A stretch of DNA of 64,000 bases, taken from contig NZ_FXEH01000003.1 of NCBI RefSeq assembly GCF_900176565.1, positions 124,001 to 188,000 of the forward strand. Reading direction: 5' to 3'. Made by a program: the position numbers and the translations under genes. The notes under the pieces are model-generated. The model worked only from the letters and a program-made list of their open reading frames with translations. It searched no databases and was not told where the DNA came from. Shown here piece after piece: positions 49,144-57,559 of this stretch; positions within the stretch are counted from its first letter, which is position 1; every line of letters starts with the position of its first letter. Source of the DNA: Thalassobacillus devorans. GTDB lineage: Bacteria > Bacillota > Bacilli > Bacillales > Halobacillaceae.

Positions 49144-49370
49144 ACTTGAAGGCTCAGTTTCGAGACGTTAGGTAGTAATTATGGTGGCTGGGAAAACGGA
49201 TCGCTTTCCGTGGGCATGTGGTGAGCTTCCTCAGGCTTCGCCTTGCGGGATCTCACCGCTCATGTTCATCCCACTGGAGTCTCACCGTCTTCCCCGCGGA
49301 AAGCGAATCCTTCCCCAACGCCCCTAAACTCTCACAATCATCTCGAAATCAAGTCTTCGACTTTTCGGGC
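49144..49370. repeat. Interspersed hairpin repeat, copy 4
   Basis: Complete compact form: start ACTTGAAGGCTCAGTTTCGA, stem GGATCGCTTTCCGTGGGCAT, apex GAGCTTCCTCAGGCTTCGCC, returning arm CCCCGCGGAAAGCGAATCC, end CGAAATCAAGTCTTCGACTT + TTCGGG. The returning arm pairs with the stem, so the RNA or single strand can fold into one long hairpin. No gene is seen. Confidence 0.85.
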
Positions 49371-49443
49371 CTTTAATTGAATGAAACTTTTCTTTCTCTG
49401 AATCGTATGACATAACAGTATGATTTTCGAGGAGGAATTCATA

Positions 49444-49653
49444 ATGAAAACAGGTGAAGGCTGTATCAAATGCGGAAGTACGGACGCGGCTACGAAAGAT
49501 GTAGCAATGACAGGGTCAGGGTTATCGAAAATGATGGATCTTCAGCACAATAAATTCACAGTTGTTTACTGCAAAAACTGTGGCTACTCTGAGTTTTATA
49601 ATAAGAAAGCATCTGCTGCGGGAAATATTATAGATTTCTTTTTTGGTGGATAG
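49444..49653 (+). CDS. Small zinc-ribbon protein
   Basis: A 69-residue protein with two CxxC knuckles, C-x-x-C in GCIKCGST and in VYCKNCGYSEFY, spaced about 35 residues, and a hydrophobic C-terminal end (AAGNIIDFFFGG). This is the architecture of small nucleic-acid-binding zinc ribbons common in Bacillus; role unknown. Start fixed by GAGGAGGAATTCATA before ATG 49444. Confidence 0.82.
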   Translation: MKTGEGCIKCGSTDAATKDVAMTGSGLSKMMDLQHNKFTVVYCKNCGYSEFYNKKASAAGNIIDFFFGG

Positions 49654-49666
49654 GTAATCGTTCAGG

Positions 49667-49689
49667 CCGGCTCATATGCCGGTTTTTTT
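49667..49689 (+). terminator. Terminator after zinc-ribbon gene
   Basis: CCGGC, 6-base loop, GCCGG, then TTTTTTT. Confidence 0.8.
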
Positions 49690-49772
49690 ATGCTCGGAGT
49701 TTTCCTTTTGCATGAGAAACCCCTGGGCATGCTACACTAACAGATAGTTGAAAACAGAGAGGAACAGACAGC

Positions 49773-51518
49773 ATGTTTGAACTTTTATTACCGATGCTGG
49801 AGCGGTTAGGGATTATTGTTACCGTCGCTTTCATCATAACGCGTTTCCGTTTTTTCCGTGAATTAATGGATAAAAAGGCGATCACCCTTCGTCAGCAAGC
49901 TGCCGCTATTTTGTTTTTTGGATTATTCGGTATAATCGGCACCTATACAGGCATCACCTTTGATGCAGAATCTACTGAATTCGGCAGGTGGGCAACGGAT
50001 TTAGCGGAGACAGAAGCGATTGCCAACTCCCGCGTGATCGGAATTATTACAGCCGGGTTGCTGGGCGGGTATAAAATCGGAATAGGTGCCGGGCTGATTG
50101 CCGGGCTCCACCGCTATTCTCTCGGTGGGTTTACTGCCCTTGCCTGTGGCATTTCCGCTATCATAGCGGGAATATTAAGTGGCTTTTTTCATAAAAAGAA
50201 AAAGCCGCTAAAATTAAAAACTGCTTTGATCGTAGGGTCGCTTGCAGAGACGGTACAGATGGGTGTCATCCTGGCTATTTCCAAACCGGCACCCAGAGCT
50301 TTTGCGCTTGTAGAAGAAATCGGAGTTCCAATGATTGTGGCCAATGGTGTAGGGTCTGCTCTATTTTTACTGATCATCCGAAATGTTTTGAATGAAGAGC
50401 AGCGCGCCGGAGCTGTCCAGGCACAAAAAGCTTTGCAGTTGGCGGAATCCACGATCTCCTATTTAAGAAAAGGATTGAATCAGCATTCCGCAGAGCAAGT
50501 GTGCCGTATTATATACAGGGAAGTCGATGTCAGCGCGATCGCCATCACGAATAAGGAAAAGATTTTAGCTCATGTTGGTCTGGCGGATGACCATCATCAG
50601 GCTTATCACAGTATCCAGACAGAAGCGACAAGGAAAGTGATTGAACGAGGAGAAATGATTGTGGCTGAACAGGAGGCGATCCATTGTAATGTTAAAGGTT
50701 GTCCGCTTCGAACGGCAGTGATTGCCCCGTTGAAAAAACGCAAGGAAGTGGTTGGTACGCTGAAATTTTATGTGCAATCCGAAAAACAAGTGACCAACGT
50801 TATGCTTGAACTCGTTCAGGGATTAAGCGCTTTACTTAGTCAACAGCTGGAAATTGCCGATGCTGAAAAAGCACGTCAACTGGCTAAGGAAGCTGAAGTA
50901 AAGGCGCTCCAAGCACAAATCAATCCTCACTTTCTGTTCAACTCATTAAACGTGATCGTATCCTTAATTCGTTCAGAACCTGATCGGGCCAGATCCTTAT
51001 TGATTGCGTTGTCTAAATTTTTTCGCCAAAACCTTGGAGCTACGACAAAAAGCTGGACGACCCTCGAAGAGGAATTAAAACATGTAAAAGCTTATTTATT
51101 AATAGAAGAAACCAGGTTCGTCGATAAACTCCATGTAACTTATAATGTGGATCCAAATGCTTTAACCGTTTCAATTGCACCATTGACGCTACAGCCTTTA
51201 GTGGAAAATTGTGTGAAGCATGGACTAAGTGATAAGGATAATGATTGTGAAATTATGATGACCATCTCGAAGTCAGGGAAAGGAACACAAATTACCATTC
51301 AGGATAATGGCAAAGGAATCGCTCCTGCACTGATTGGAACTTTAGGAGTGCAAAAAATTGATTCCGATAAAGGTACAGGAATCGGACTTTATAATGTGAA
51401 CCGTCGCTTGATTCAAATGTATGGAGATTCATCACGATTGAACATTTCGAGCGAACCGGGAAGTGGAACCAGGATTTCATTTTGGCTTCCAGAGACAGGA
51501 AAGGAAGAAACATCATGA
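49773..51518 (+). CDS. lytS: LytS-type sensor histidine kinase
   Basis: Sensor of a two-component system, 581 residues. Order: 5TM-LYT membrane domain (about 1-210; e.g. GLLGGYKIGIGAGLIAGLHR), GAF-like domain (about 220-360), HisKA_LytS phosphoacceptor in AQINPHFLFNSLNVIVSLI, and an HATPase with N box ENCVKHGLSD and G boxes DNGKGIAP, GTGIGLYNV. Overlaps the regulator by ATGA. Because cstA follows, it resembles BtsSR/YpdAB, which senses pyruvate in E. coli and drives a CstA-family carrier. Confidence 0.92.
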   Translation: MFELLLPMLERLGIIVTVAFIITRFRFFRELMDKKAITLRQQAAAILFFGLFGIIGTYTGITFDAESTEFGRWATDLAETEAIANSRVIGIITAGLLGGYKIGIGAGLIAGLHRYSLGGFTALACGISAIIAGILSGFFHKKKKPLKLKTALIVGSLAETVQMGVILAISKPAPRAFALVEEIGVPMIVANGVGSALFLLIIRNVLNEEQRAGAVQAQKALQLAESTISYLRKGLNQHSAEQVCRIIYREVDVSAIAITNKEKILAHVGLADDHHQAYHSIQTEATRKVIERGEMIVAEQEAIHCNVKGCPLRTAVIAPLKKRKEVVGTLKFYVQSEKQVTNVMLELVQGLSALLSQQLEIADAEKARQLAKEAEVKALQAQINPHFLFNSLNVIVSLIRSEPDRARSLLIALSKFFRQNLGATTKSWTTLEEELKHVKAYLLIEETRFVDKLHVTYNVDPNALTVSIAPLTLQPLVENCVKHGLSDKDNDCEIMMTISKSGKGTQITIQDNGKGIAPALIGTLGVQKIDSDKGTGIGLYNVNRRLIQMYGDSSRLNISSEPGSGTRISFWLPETGKEETS

Positions 51519-52249
51519 GCAAAAAAATCACAGCATTAGTGGTAGATGATGAACGTTTCAGCCGTGAAGAGTTGAAATATTTATTGAAAAAGCAGGAAAA
51601 TGTAGAAGTGGCCGGAGAAGCGGAGTCGGGGGAAAGTGCTGTAATGAAAGCTGTCCAGCTCCAGCCGGATGTCGTATTTTTAGATGTAGAGATGCCCCGT
51701 ACGAACGGGATGGAGGTGGCTGCATCCCTAAAAGAATTGAAGCATCCGCCTCGCATCGTTTTCGCTACCGCTTATCCGGATTTTGCGGTCGAGGCATTTC
51801 GTTATGAAGCATTAGATTACCTGTTAAAACCGTTTGAGGAAGAGCAAGTGGCTGAATCGGTCAAACGCCTGGTGAAATCCTTAGGCAGGGAACCTTCTTT
51901 GGCTGCTCCTTCTAAGTCTCCATCAAAGCTGGCAGTAGAAGGAGAGGATGAGATCTTTTATTTAGATCCTGCCAGGATATGCTATGTTTACCGGGATGAG
52001 CGTACCACCAAAATCGTTGAAAAAGAAAAAGTGTATGAAACAAAACTTCCATTAAAAGAAATCGAACAGCGGTTGAAGCTGTATTCTTTTTACCGGATTC
52101 ATAAGAGCTACTTAGTCAATCTACAGTTTGTGGAGCGTCTCGTGCCATGGTTCAACGGGGCTTATCAATTAGTGCTTCAGGGCAGGGAGGAGCAATTATC
52201 TGTCAGCCGCAACTATGTAAAAGGGTTGCGGGAGCTGCTGGAGCTGTAA
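51515..52249 (+). CDS. lytT: LytTR response regulator
   Basis: DNA-binding partner of the kinase, 244 residues. Receiver: VVDDERFSREELKYLL (acidic pair), phospho-Asp in VVFLDVEMPRTNG, KPFEE switch. LytTR domain from about residue 140: FYLDPARICYVYRDERTTKI, LKLYSFYRIHKSYLVNLQFV and LSVSRNYVKGL. Probable target is cstA just downstream, where direct repeats are seen at 52295-52331. Confidence 0.92.
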   Translation: MSKKITALVVDDERFSREELKYLLKKQENVEVAGEAESGESAVMKAVQLQPDVVFLDVEMPRTNGMEVAASLKELKHPPRIVFATAYPDFAVEAFRYEALDYLLKPFEEEQVAESVKRLVKSLGREPSLAAPSKSPSKLAVEGEDEIFYLDPARICYVYRDERTTKIVEKEKVYETKLPLKEIEQRLKLYSFYRIHKSYLVNLQFVERLVPWFNGAYQLVLQGREEQLSVSRNYVKGLRELLEL

Positions 52250-52294
52250 AACTGGTGCATGTTGACACCGCTTACATGCATGTTAACCGATAGA

Positions 52295-52331
52295 TACGAC
52301 ATCTTAGACACAAAATCGTCACATTTCGACA
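52295..52331 (+). promoter_or_regulatory. Tandem LytTR-like sites before cstA
   Basis: TACGACATCTTAGACA (52295-52310) and ATCGTCACATTTCGACA (52315-52331) are related direct repeats set 20/21 bp apart, the two-turn spacing of LytTR-family operators. TATTCT at 52341 is a possible -10. The regulator is encoded immediately upstream. Confidence 0.5.
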
Positions 52332-52349
52332 TTCCCTTGGTATTCTATA

Positions 52350-52363
52350 TGTAAACGATTACA
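52350..52363 (+). promoter_or_regulatory. CcpA cre site before cstA
   Basis: TGTAAACGATTACA fits the cre consensus with one mismatch and is almost a perfect palindrome. It lies just after the possible -10 and 26 bp before the start, a position suited to repression. Confidence 0.7.
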
Positions 52364-52388
52364 AACATGACTGAGGGAGGAAATAGAC

Positions 52389-53828
52389 GTGATTACTTTC
52401 ATAGCTAGTATCGCACTTCTAATCATTGGTTATTTCACATATGGCAAGTATGTCGAGAAAGTATTCGGGGTCAATGAAAAACGTATGACACCTGCTTATT
52501 CTCACGGCGATGGTGTCGACTATTTGCCGATGGGCGAAAAACGTAATTCTTTGATCCAGCTCTTGAACATTGCTGGTGTAGGACCGATTTTCGGTCCGAT
52601 TATGGGGGCATTATATGGTCCTGTAGCATTTCTTTGGATCGTATTCGGTGCTATTTTTGCAGGTGCCGTACATGATTACTTAACAGGTATGATTTCTATT
52701 CGTAACCGCGGGGCTCACCTTCCGGAACTGGCAGGCAAGTTCCTTGGCAAAGCGATGAAGCATGTCGTCAATGCTTTTGCCATCCTGCTTTTAGTTTTGG
52801 TTGGAACCGTATTCGTTTCTGCGCCTGCGGACCTGCTGCATAATATGACAAGCAGCTGGCTGGCACTGCCGGTTATTATCGCAGCTATCTTTGCTTACTA
52901 TCTCTTAGCAACATTGCTGCCGATCGATAAAATCATTGGACGCTTTTATCCATATTTCGGAGCATTACTGGTAATCAGTGCTGTTGGGGTAGGGATTTCT
53001 CTAATTGTCACAGGAGCCCCTATTCCTGAGCTGACATTGAAAAACATGCATCCGGAAAGCGCGCCGATTTTCCCGCTGTTATTCTTGACGATTTCCTGTG
53101 GGGCGCTGTCAGGATTCCATGCGACACAAACGCCAATCATCTCCCGGACAACTCAGAAAGAGAAACAGGGACGCCGCATTTTTTACGGTATGATGATTGC
53201 GGAAGGTGTTATCGCTATGATTTGGGCGGCTGCTGCCATGAGCCTATTCAACGGTTCGACTGGTTTAAGTGAAGTTTTGGCTGCCGGCGGGCCTGCTGCG
53301 GTTGTCAGTGAAGTATCGATCGCTATGCTTGGTGCCGTCGGTGGAACATTGGCTGTATTAGGTGTCATCGTATTGCCGATTACATCTGGCGACACAGCAT
53401 TTCGTAGTGCCCGGATGATCATCGCTGATTACTTGAATGTATCTCAGAAAAAGGTCGTCAGTCGTTTGTGGATTGCTGTCCCAATGTTTGCGATTTCCTT
53501 CGTGCTGACTCGTATTGACTTCACCCTGTTATGGAGATACTTCTCCTGGGCAAACCAATCGACAGCTATGATTGCCTTATGGGTCGCTGCCATGTATTTG
53601 TTCTTATCCAAACGGAATTACTGGATTGCTGCCGTGCCGGCAACATTCATTACGATGGCTACCTTCACCTATATCGTCAATGCACCGATCGGGTTCGGTT
53701 TGCCGCTTGAAATTTCCTATGTAATAGCTGGTATCATTACGGTCGCTATAGTTACTGCCTTCTTCCTTTCTGCCCGTAAGCGTTTGACGCAGAATATCCC
53801 ATTAGAAGAAGAACTGAAGAGTGCCTGA
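52389..53828 (+). CDS. cstA: CstA-family transporter
   Basis: Carbon-starvation-protein-A family carrier, 479 residues with 12 or more helices. Motifs: LLNIAGVGPIFGPIMGALYG, AVHDYLTGMISIRNRGAHLP, GALSGFHATQTPIISRTTQ and LPITSGDTAFRSARMIIADY. Relatives import pyruvate (BtsT, CstA) or peptides. GTG start with GAGGGAGG. Upstream LytTR-like repeats and a cre box suggest induction by the neighbouring two-component system and repression by glucose. The stop overlaps the start of a small gene. Confidence 0.92.
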   Translation: MITFIASIALLIIGYFTYGKYVEKVFGVNEKRMTPAYSHGDGVDYLPMGEKRNSLIQLLNIAGVGPIFGPIMGALYGPVAFLWIVFGAIFAGAVHDYLTGMISIRNRGAHLPELAGKFLGKAMKHVVNAFAILLLVLVGTVFVSAPADLLHNMTSSWLALPVIIAAIFAYYLLATLLPIDKIIGRFYPYFGALLVISAVGVGISLIVTGAPIPELTLKNMHPESAPIFPLLFLTISCGALSGFHATQTPIISRTTQKEKQGRRIFYGMMIAEGVIAMIWAAAAMSLFNGSTGLSEVLAAGGPAAVVSEVSIAMLGAVGGTLAVLGVIVLPITSGDTAFRSARMIIADYLNVSQKKVVSRLWIAVPMFAISFVLTRIDFTLLWRYFSWANQSTAMIALWVAAMYLFLSKRNYWIAAVPATFITMATFTYIVNAPIGFGLPLEISYVIAGIITVAIVTAFFLSARKRLTQNIPLEEELKSA

Positions 53829-53977
53829 TGGGCTGCTGTAGTCCTGATTATCAGAAAATGGTGGAGGAAGAAGAGAAGAGAATCAATGAAAATAACACCA
53901 AGCCGGTACCTTTGTGGGTGAAACTGGCAAGCGTAACGATCATAGTCGCAGCTATTCTGATTTATGTTCTAGTATGA
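53828..53977 (+). CDS. Small membrane protein coupled to cstA (49 aa)
   Basis: ATG at 53828 overlaps the cstA stop (TGATG). The product begins MGCCSPDYQKMVEEEEKR, has an acidic/polar middle and one C-terminal membrane helix (VTIIVAAILIYVLV). Proteobacterial cstA/btsT genes are followed by small partners (YbdD/YjiX), but this one looks different, with a double Cys near the start. Tight overlap implies coupled synthesis and perhaps a subunit of the carrier. Confidence 0.75.
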   Translation: MGCCSPDYQKMVEEEEKRINENNTKPVPLWVKLASVTIIVAAILIYVLV

Positions 53978-53986
53978 TAGAAAAAT

Positions 53987-54019
53987 CTGTCCTGGCTCCG
54001 TTGCCGGGACAGGTTTTTT
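53987..54019 (+). terminator. Terminator of the cstA operon
   Basis: CTGTCCTGGC, 6-base loop, GCCGGGACAG (one G-U), then GTTTTTTT. Confidence 0.88.
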
Positions 54020-54061
54020 TGGTTTTCTGTCGAATGTATAGGTAAAGGAGTGTGATAAGTC

Positions 54062-54340
54062 ATGGAAGAAATTAAACAGGGGAAAGGTCTATTTTTTATC
54101 GGAGAAGAAGCAAATCCAGATGCAGAAATCACTTATGAAGAGTCGGGGAACGATACATATACCATCACACATACAGGCGTATCGGATAAGCTCAAAAACC
54201 AGGGAGTAGGGTCCCAGTTAGTAAAGCGGGTGGTCGATCATGCCCGGCAGAATGATAAGCAAATAAACCCGGTCTGCAGTTTCGCACGAAAAAAGTTTGA
54301 AGAAAACCCTTCCTACCACGATGTTTGGAAAGTGAAATAA
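54062..54340 (+). CDS. YjdJ-like GNAT protein
   Basis: Minimal N-acetyltransferase fold of 92 residues (GCN5-related, YjdJ/COG2388): AEITYEESGNDTYTITHTGV, SDKLKNQGVGSQLVKRVVDH (acetyl-CoA loop) and INPVCSFARKKFEENPSY. Human and bacterial relatives are small protein-related acetyltransferases of unclear target. Ribosome site AAAGGAGTG. Confidence 0.87.
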   Translation: MEEIKQGKGLFFIGEEANPDAEITYEESGNDTYTITHTGVSDKLKNQGVGSQLVKRVVDHARQNDKQINPVCSFARKKFEENPSYHDVWKVK

Positions 54341-54356
54341 TGGAATTAAATTTGCG

Positions 54357-54382
54357 GTTTAACTTGTCTTCAAGAGAGGTAG
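54357..54382 (+). promoter_or_regulatory. Weak sigma-B-like promoter before YtxH-like gene
   Basis: GTTTAA (54357-54362), 14-bp spacer, AGGTAG (54377-54382). The -35 is perfect, the -10 poor. YtxH-type genes are stress-controlled in B. subtilis. Confidence 0.3.
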
Positions 54383-54477
54383 TGTATGGATAGATAGGAG
54401 CTTGAAAAAAATCAAAGGTTTTCCATATAGTTATGGCGAAGCCGGGCTTTATATTTATACATTTAAGGAGTGATTAG

Positions 54478-54978
54478 ATGGAACAGCAAACGCAATCTCA
54501 GGTACAACCGAACAAAGAAGACCAGAAGAATAGTAAGTTACTAATGGCGATCACGATCGGTGCATTAGCTGGAGGAGCTATTGCTATGATCGACTCAACT
54601 ACCCGCAAGAAAGTAATGGATAATACTAATCAGGCTAAAGATACGATTTCACAATTTGCAAGTGATGTAAAAGAAGATCCTTCTGGCAAAAAAAATGACC
54701 TGATGGAACGTATTCAGGATACTTCCGCAGTATTAAGAGAAGCGGTTGCAAGCCTTCGTAGCATCTATGAAAAAGCAAATGAGGACATCCTGCCAAAAGT
54801 AACCGATGTTCAGCAAGATGCCAAAGAGGCAGTCGCAGCTACTAAAGAAGCTGGTGAAGAACTGCAAGAAGCAGGGGAAAAGGTAAAAGAAGCAAAAGGC
54901 GAATTCACTGATGATACGGCTTCCTCCACCTCCGATAACACGCAGACTTCAACTGCTAATAATTCAACACAAAGCTAA
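54478..54978 (+). CDS. YtxH-like membrane-associated protein
   Basis: A 166-residue protein with a polar Gln-rich head, one glycine-rich hydrophobic segment (LLMAITIGALAGGAIAMIDS) followed by TTRKKVMDN as in YtxH, a long amphipathic coiled-coil-like helix (to about residue 140) and a Ser/Thr/Asn-rich tail. YtxH proteins belong to the general stress response; function unknown. Ribosome site AAGGAGTG. Confidence 0.78.
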   Translation: MEQQTQSQVQPNKEDQKNSKLLMAITIGALAGGAIAMIDSTTRKKVMDNTNQAKDTISQFASDVKEDPSGKKNDLMERIQDTSAVLREAVASLRSIYEKANEDILPKVTDVQQDAKEAVAATKEAGEELQEAGEKVKEAKGEFTDDTASSTSDNTQTSTANNSTQS

Positions 54979-54992
54979 TACCATGGATGAAT

Positions 54993-55025
54993 AAAAGCCT
55001 CACGCAAATTGCGTGAGGCTTTTTG
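54993..55025. terminator. Bidirectional terminator
   Basis: AAAAGCCTCACGC, loop AAATT, GCGTGAGGCTTTT; ends the YtxH-like gene and the minus-strand ndh/small-peptide unit. Confidence 0.92.
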
Positions 55026-55040
55026 AGTAATTGACAATAA

Positions 55041-55139
55041 TTAACGGAATTCTCTCGTTTCCTCCAATGTACGGCTGGTAACAGCATACCCAATGAGTGT
55101 GACTAAGAAAACCAGGAAAAAATAGAATGCTTTATTCAT
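55041..55139 (-). CDS. 32-residue membrane peptide downstream of ndh
   Basis: Starts at ATG 55139 behind ATAGGAGGTAG, an excellent ribosome site. The product is MNKAFYFFLVFLVTLIGYAV followed by a charged end (TSRTLEETREFR): one membrane helix and a polar tail. It lies 28 bp after the ndh stop on the same strand and before a strong terminator, so it is probably cotranscribed. No family recognised; below normal annotation length. Confidence 0.7.
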   Translation of the reverse strand: MNKAFYFFLVFLVTLIGYAVTSRTLEETREFR

Positions 55140-55167
55140 GAAACTACCTCCTATTCATCGTTTCCAT

Positions 55168-56379
55168 TTAGAAAGGACGGAATTTACCTTTTTTAAGAAT
55201 CAGCTTTGGACCGCCAAGCAGTAAAAGCCAGCGATTGTCGATCACTTTTTTCATGGAAGCGGCCGTTTTTCCATACAATTTTTTATCTTCAAAAACAGTT
55301 CCCATCGCATCTGACTTACCGAGGGAAGCGACTGTACCTTTATTATCAAAGACGAATTCCTCTAATGGCTCATTTCGGAGCAGGGCTTTAATATTGCTGG
55401 AACAAGTGCCGGCATGCTGCATGGCAGATTGGGCGGTAGGAGGATAAGGACGGCGTGCTTCTTTATCCATCACCCAAGCACAATCTCCGAGAATGAAAAT
55501 GTTGTCTTCGCCTGGAGCGAGAAGGGTATCTTCCACGGTTACTTTCCCTTTCGTCAGTTCGAACCCTGATTTTTTCAAAATGGAGTTTCCGGTGACGCCG
55601 CCTGTCCAGACGATTGTACCAGCCTTGATCTCTTCCCCTTCATTAACCACAAAGGCGTCTTCTTTACATTCTGCAATTTTAGCACCTTCCCGGAATTCAA
55701 CACCACGGTCTTCCAGCGATTTTTTCGCATAAGCGACCAATTCTTCATCGAAGCCAGGCAGGATAGAAGGAGCGGCTTCTACATTGATGATCTTTGGAAG
55801 GTTCGGGTCGATGTCATATTTTCTGCAAAGTTTCGGAACCTTTTCAGCAAGTTCGCCGGCAAATTCGATTCCGGTAAACCCGCCTCCACCCACAAGAATG
55901 GAGAGGCTGTCCTCGTTTGGGCTCTCTTCATTATTATATTTAGCGAATTGATACTCGATATGTTCAAATATTTGCCGTGAACTATCAATATCCTGGATGA
56001 AAAAGGCATTTTCTTTCATCCCTTTGATACCGAATGTGTTGGTTTCAAATCCAAGTGCAATAACAAGGTAGTCGTACGTAAGTTCACTATTTTCTAATTT
56101 AACTTTCTGTTCATCCTTGTTTACTTTGACGACGGAATCATAGACTAAACGTACCCGATTTGGGTCGATGACATCGCTGATCATGACACGTGCCTGATTG
56201 GTGTTGATGGTACCAGCGGCTACTTCATGAAGCCAGGTTGTCTGGTAGTGATAGTTATGCTTGTTGACGAGAACGATTTCTGCTTCATCTGGGCTGAGTT
56301 TTTTCGTCAGTTGCTTTGTTGTCATCATACCAGCATAGCCAGCACCAAGAACAACAATTCTTGGTTTGTTCGTACTCAT
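55168..56379 (-). CDS. ndh: Type II NADH dehydrogenase (NDH-2)
   Basis: Single-subunit NADH:quinone oxidoreductase on the inner face of the membrane; 403 residues. FAD site VVLGAGYAGMMTTKQL, NADH site SILVGGGGFTGIEFAGELAE, quinone/flavin region FILGDCAWVMD and TAQSAMQHAGTCSSNI. The C-terminal part is amphipathic, for membrane contact. Ribosome site AAGGGGT. Feeds electrons from the NADH made by catabolic dehydrogenases of this region into respiration. Confidence 0.9.
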   Translation of the reverse strand: MSTNKPRIVVLGAGYAGMMTTKQLTKKLSPDEAEIVLVNKHNYHYQTTWLHEVAAGTINTNQARVMISDVIDPNRVRLVYDSVVKVNKDEQKVKLENSELTYDYLVIALGFETNTFGIKGMKENAFFIQDIDSSRQIFEHIEYQFAKYNNEESPNEDSLSILVGGGGFTGIEFAGELAEKVPKLCRKYDIDPNLPKIINVEAAPSILPGFDEELVAYAKKSLEDRGVEFREGAKIAECKEDAFVVNEGEEIKAGTIVWTGGVTGNSILKKSGFELTKGKVTVEDTLLAPGEDNIFILGDCAWVMDKEARRPYPPTAQSAMQHAGTCSSNIKALLRNEPLEEFVFDNKGTVASLGKSDAMGTVFEDKKLYGKTAASMKKVIDNRWLLLLGGPKLILKKGKFRPF

Positions 56380-56614
56380 TTAACATACCCCTTCCATATT
56401 GGGAATTTCAAAGTCAGTTTCCATTAGTTCTATGTTACCCACTTTTTCATCGTAGCAAAGTTTTAATATAAATTGTAGCAATAACCGATTCACTGCAAGT
56501 ACATACCCAACGCCTATTGTTGTTTGATGATCAAAGTCTTGTGGTATCAGGTTATGGATAGGAGAACAACAAATACCAAGCTGAAAAGCTTAAGGGCAGG
56601 AGTGAGACACACCC

Positions 56615-57499
56615 GTGAAAGCAATGATTATCGCTAATCCTTCTTCCGGGAAGGAAAACGCCTTGGAATATATTGAACAGATTAAAGCAATATTAAAAGG
56701 AAAAGGATACGATTCTACTGTCAAAAAGACAGAAAAAGAATTGGATGCGACAAATTTTTGTCAGGATGCCTGTACAAGTGACTATGAGCTGGTAGTTTCT
56801 TTAGGTGGAGATGGAACGTTGCATGAAACAATCAATGGGCTAGTGGATCAAGTCCATCGGCCGAAGCTCGGTATTATTCCATTAGGAACGGTAAATGACT
56901 TTGCTCGGGCCTTGAACATTCCGCTTGACCCCGACGAAGCGATCAGCCTTTTGGCATCTGACAACACGAAAGACGTAGACATCGGGAAATTCAATGATCG
57001 TTATTTTGTTAATATTGTAGCGGTTGGAGCGATCGCGGAAGCCACTTATGACGTAACACCGGAACAAAAGACGAAGCTGGGGCCTCTGGCCTACGTGTTA
57101 GAAGGGTTAAAGGAATTAACCTCTAACCGTACGTATCCGCTTACTATTGAGTACGATGAAAAAAAGTGGGAAGGAGATTCCTTGCTGTTTTTAGCGGCAT
57201 TGACCCGTTCGACTGGCGGTTTTGAAAAGTTGACCCCGGAAGCTAAGGTGGATGATGGCATGCTTCATTGCTACGTTATCAAACAGGTTAACATGATCCG
57301 GCTTGCTTCGATTGCAACGGCCATATTACGTGGAGAGTTAAAAGAAGAGGAAGACGTAGAGTACTTCACAGCTAAGCGATTAAAAGTCTCTTCACAGGAT
57401 CCGCTTGTTACAAATGTGGATGGAGAACAGGGTGACCAGCTGCCGGTGGAAATGGAAGTAAAACCGAGCCATATCCAAGTGATTGTACCGGAGAATTGA
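56615..57499 (+). CDS. Diacylglycerol/lipid kinase family protein (YegS/DagK)
   Basis: Phosphorylates diacylglycerol or a related lipid; 294 residues. NPSSGKENALEYIEQ at the start, nucleotide motif SLGGDGTLHETINGL, PLGTVNDFARALNIP and the C-domain VDGEQGDQLPVEM. Full length. GTG start behind AGGAGTG. TTTGAT-G-ATCAAA (56523-56535) upstream is a possible operator. Followed by a YueI-like gene. Confidence 0.88.
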   Translation: MKAMIIANPSSGKENALEYIEQIKAILKGKGYDSTVKKTEKELDATNFCQDACTSDYELVVSLGGDGTLHETINGLVDQVHRPKLGIIPLGTVNDFARALNIPLDPDEAISLLASDNTKDVDIGKFNDRYFVNIVAVGAIAEATYDVTPEQKTKLGPLAYVLEGLKELTSNRTYPLTIEYDEKKWEGDSLLFLAALTRSTGGFEKLTPEAKVDDGMLHCYVIKQVNMIRLASIATAILRGELKEEEDVEYFTAKRLKVSSQDPLVTNVDGEQGDQLPVEMEVKPSHIQVIVPEN

Positions 57500-57559
57500 A
57501 ACTGTGACCAATTGCTGAGAAAATATTAGCGTGGAAAGTTTTCATTAGGAGAGTCAGCG

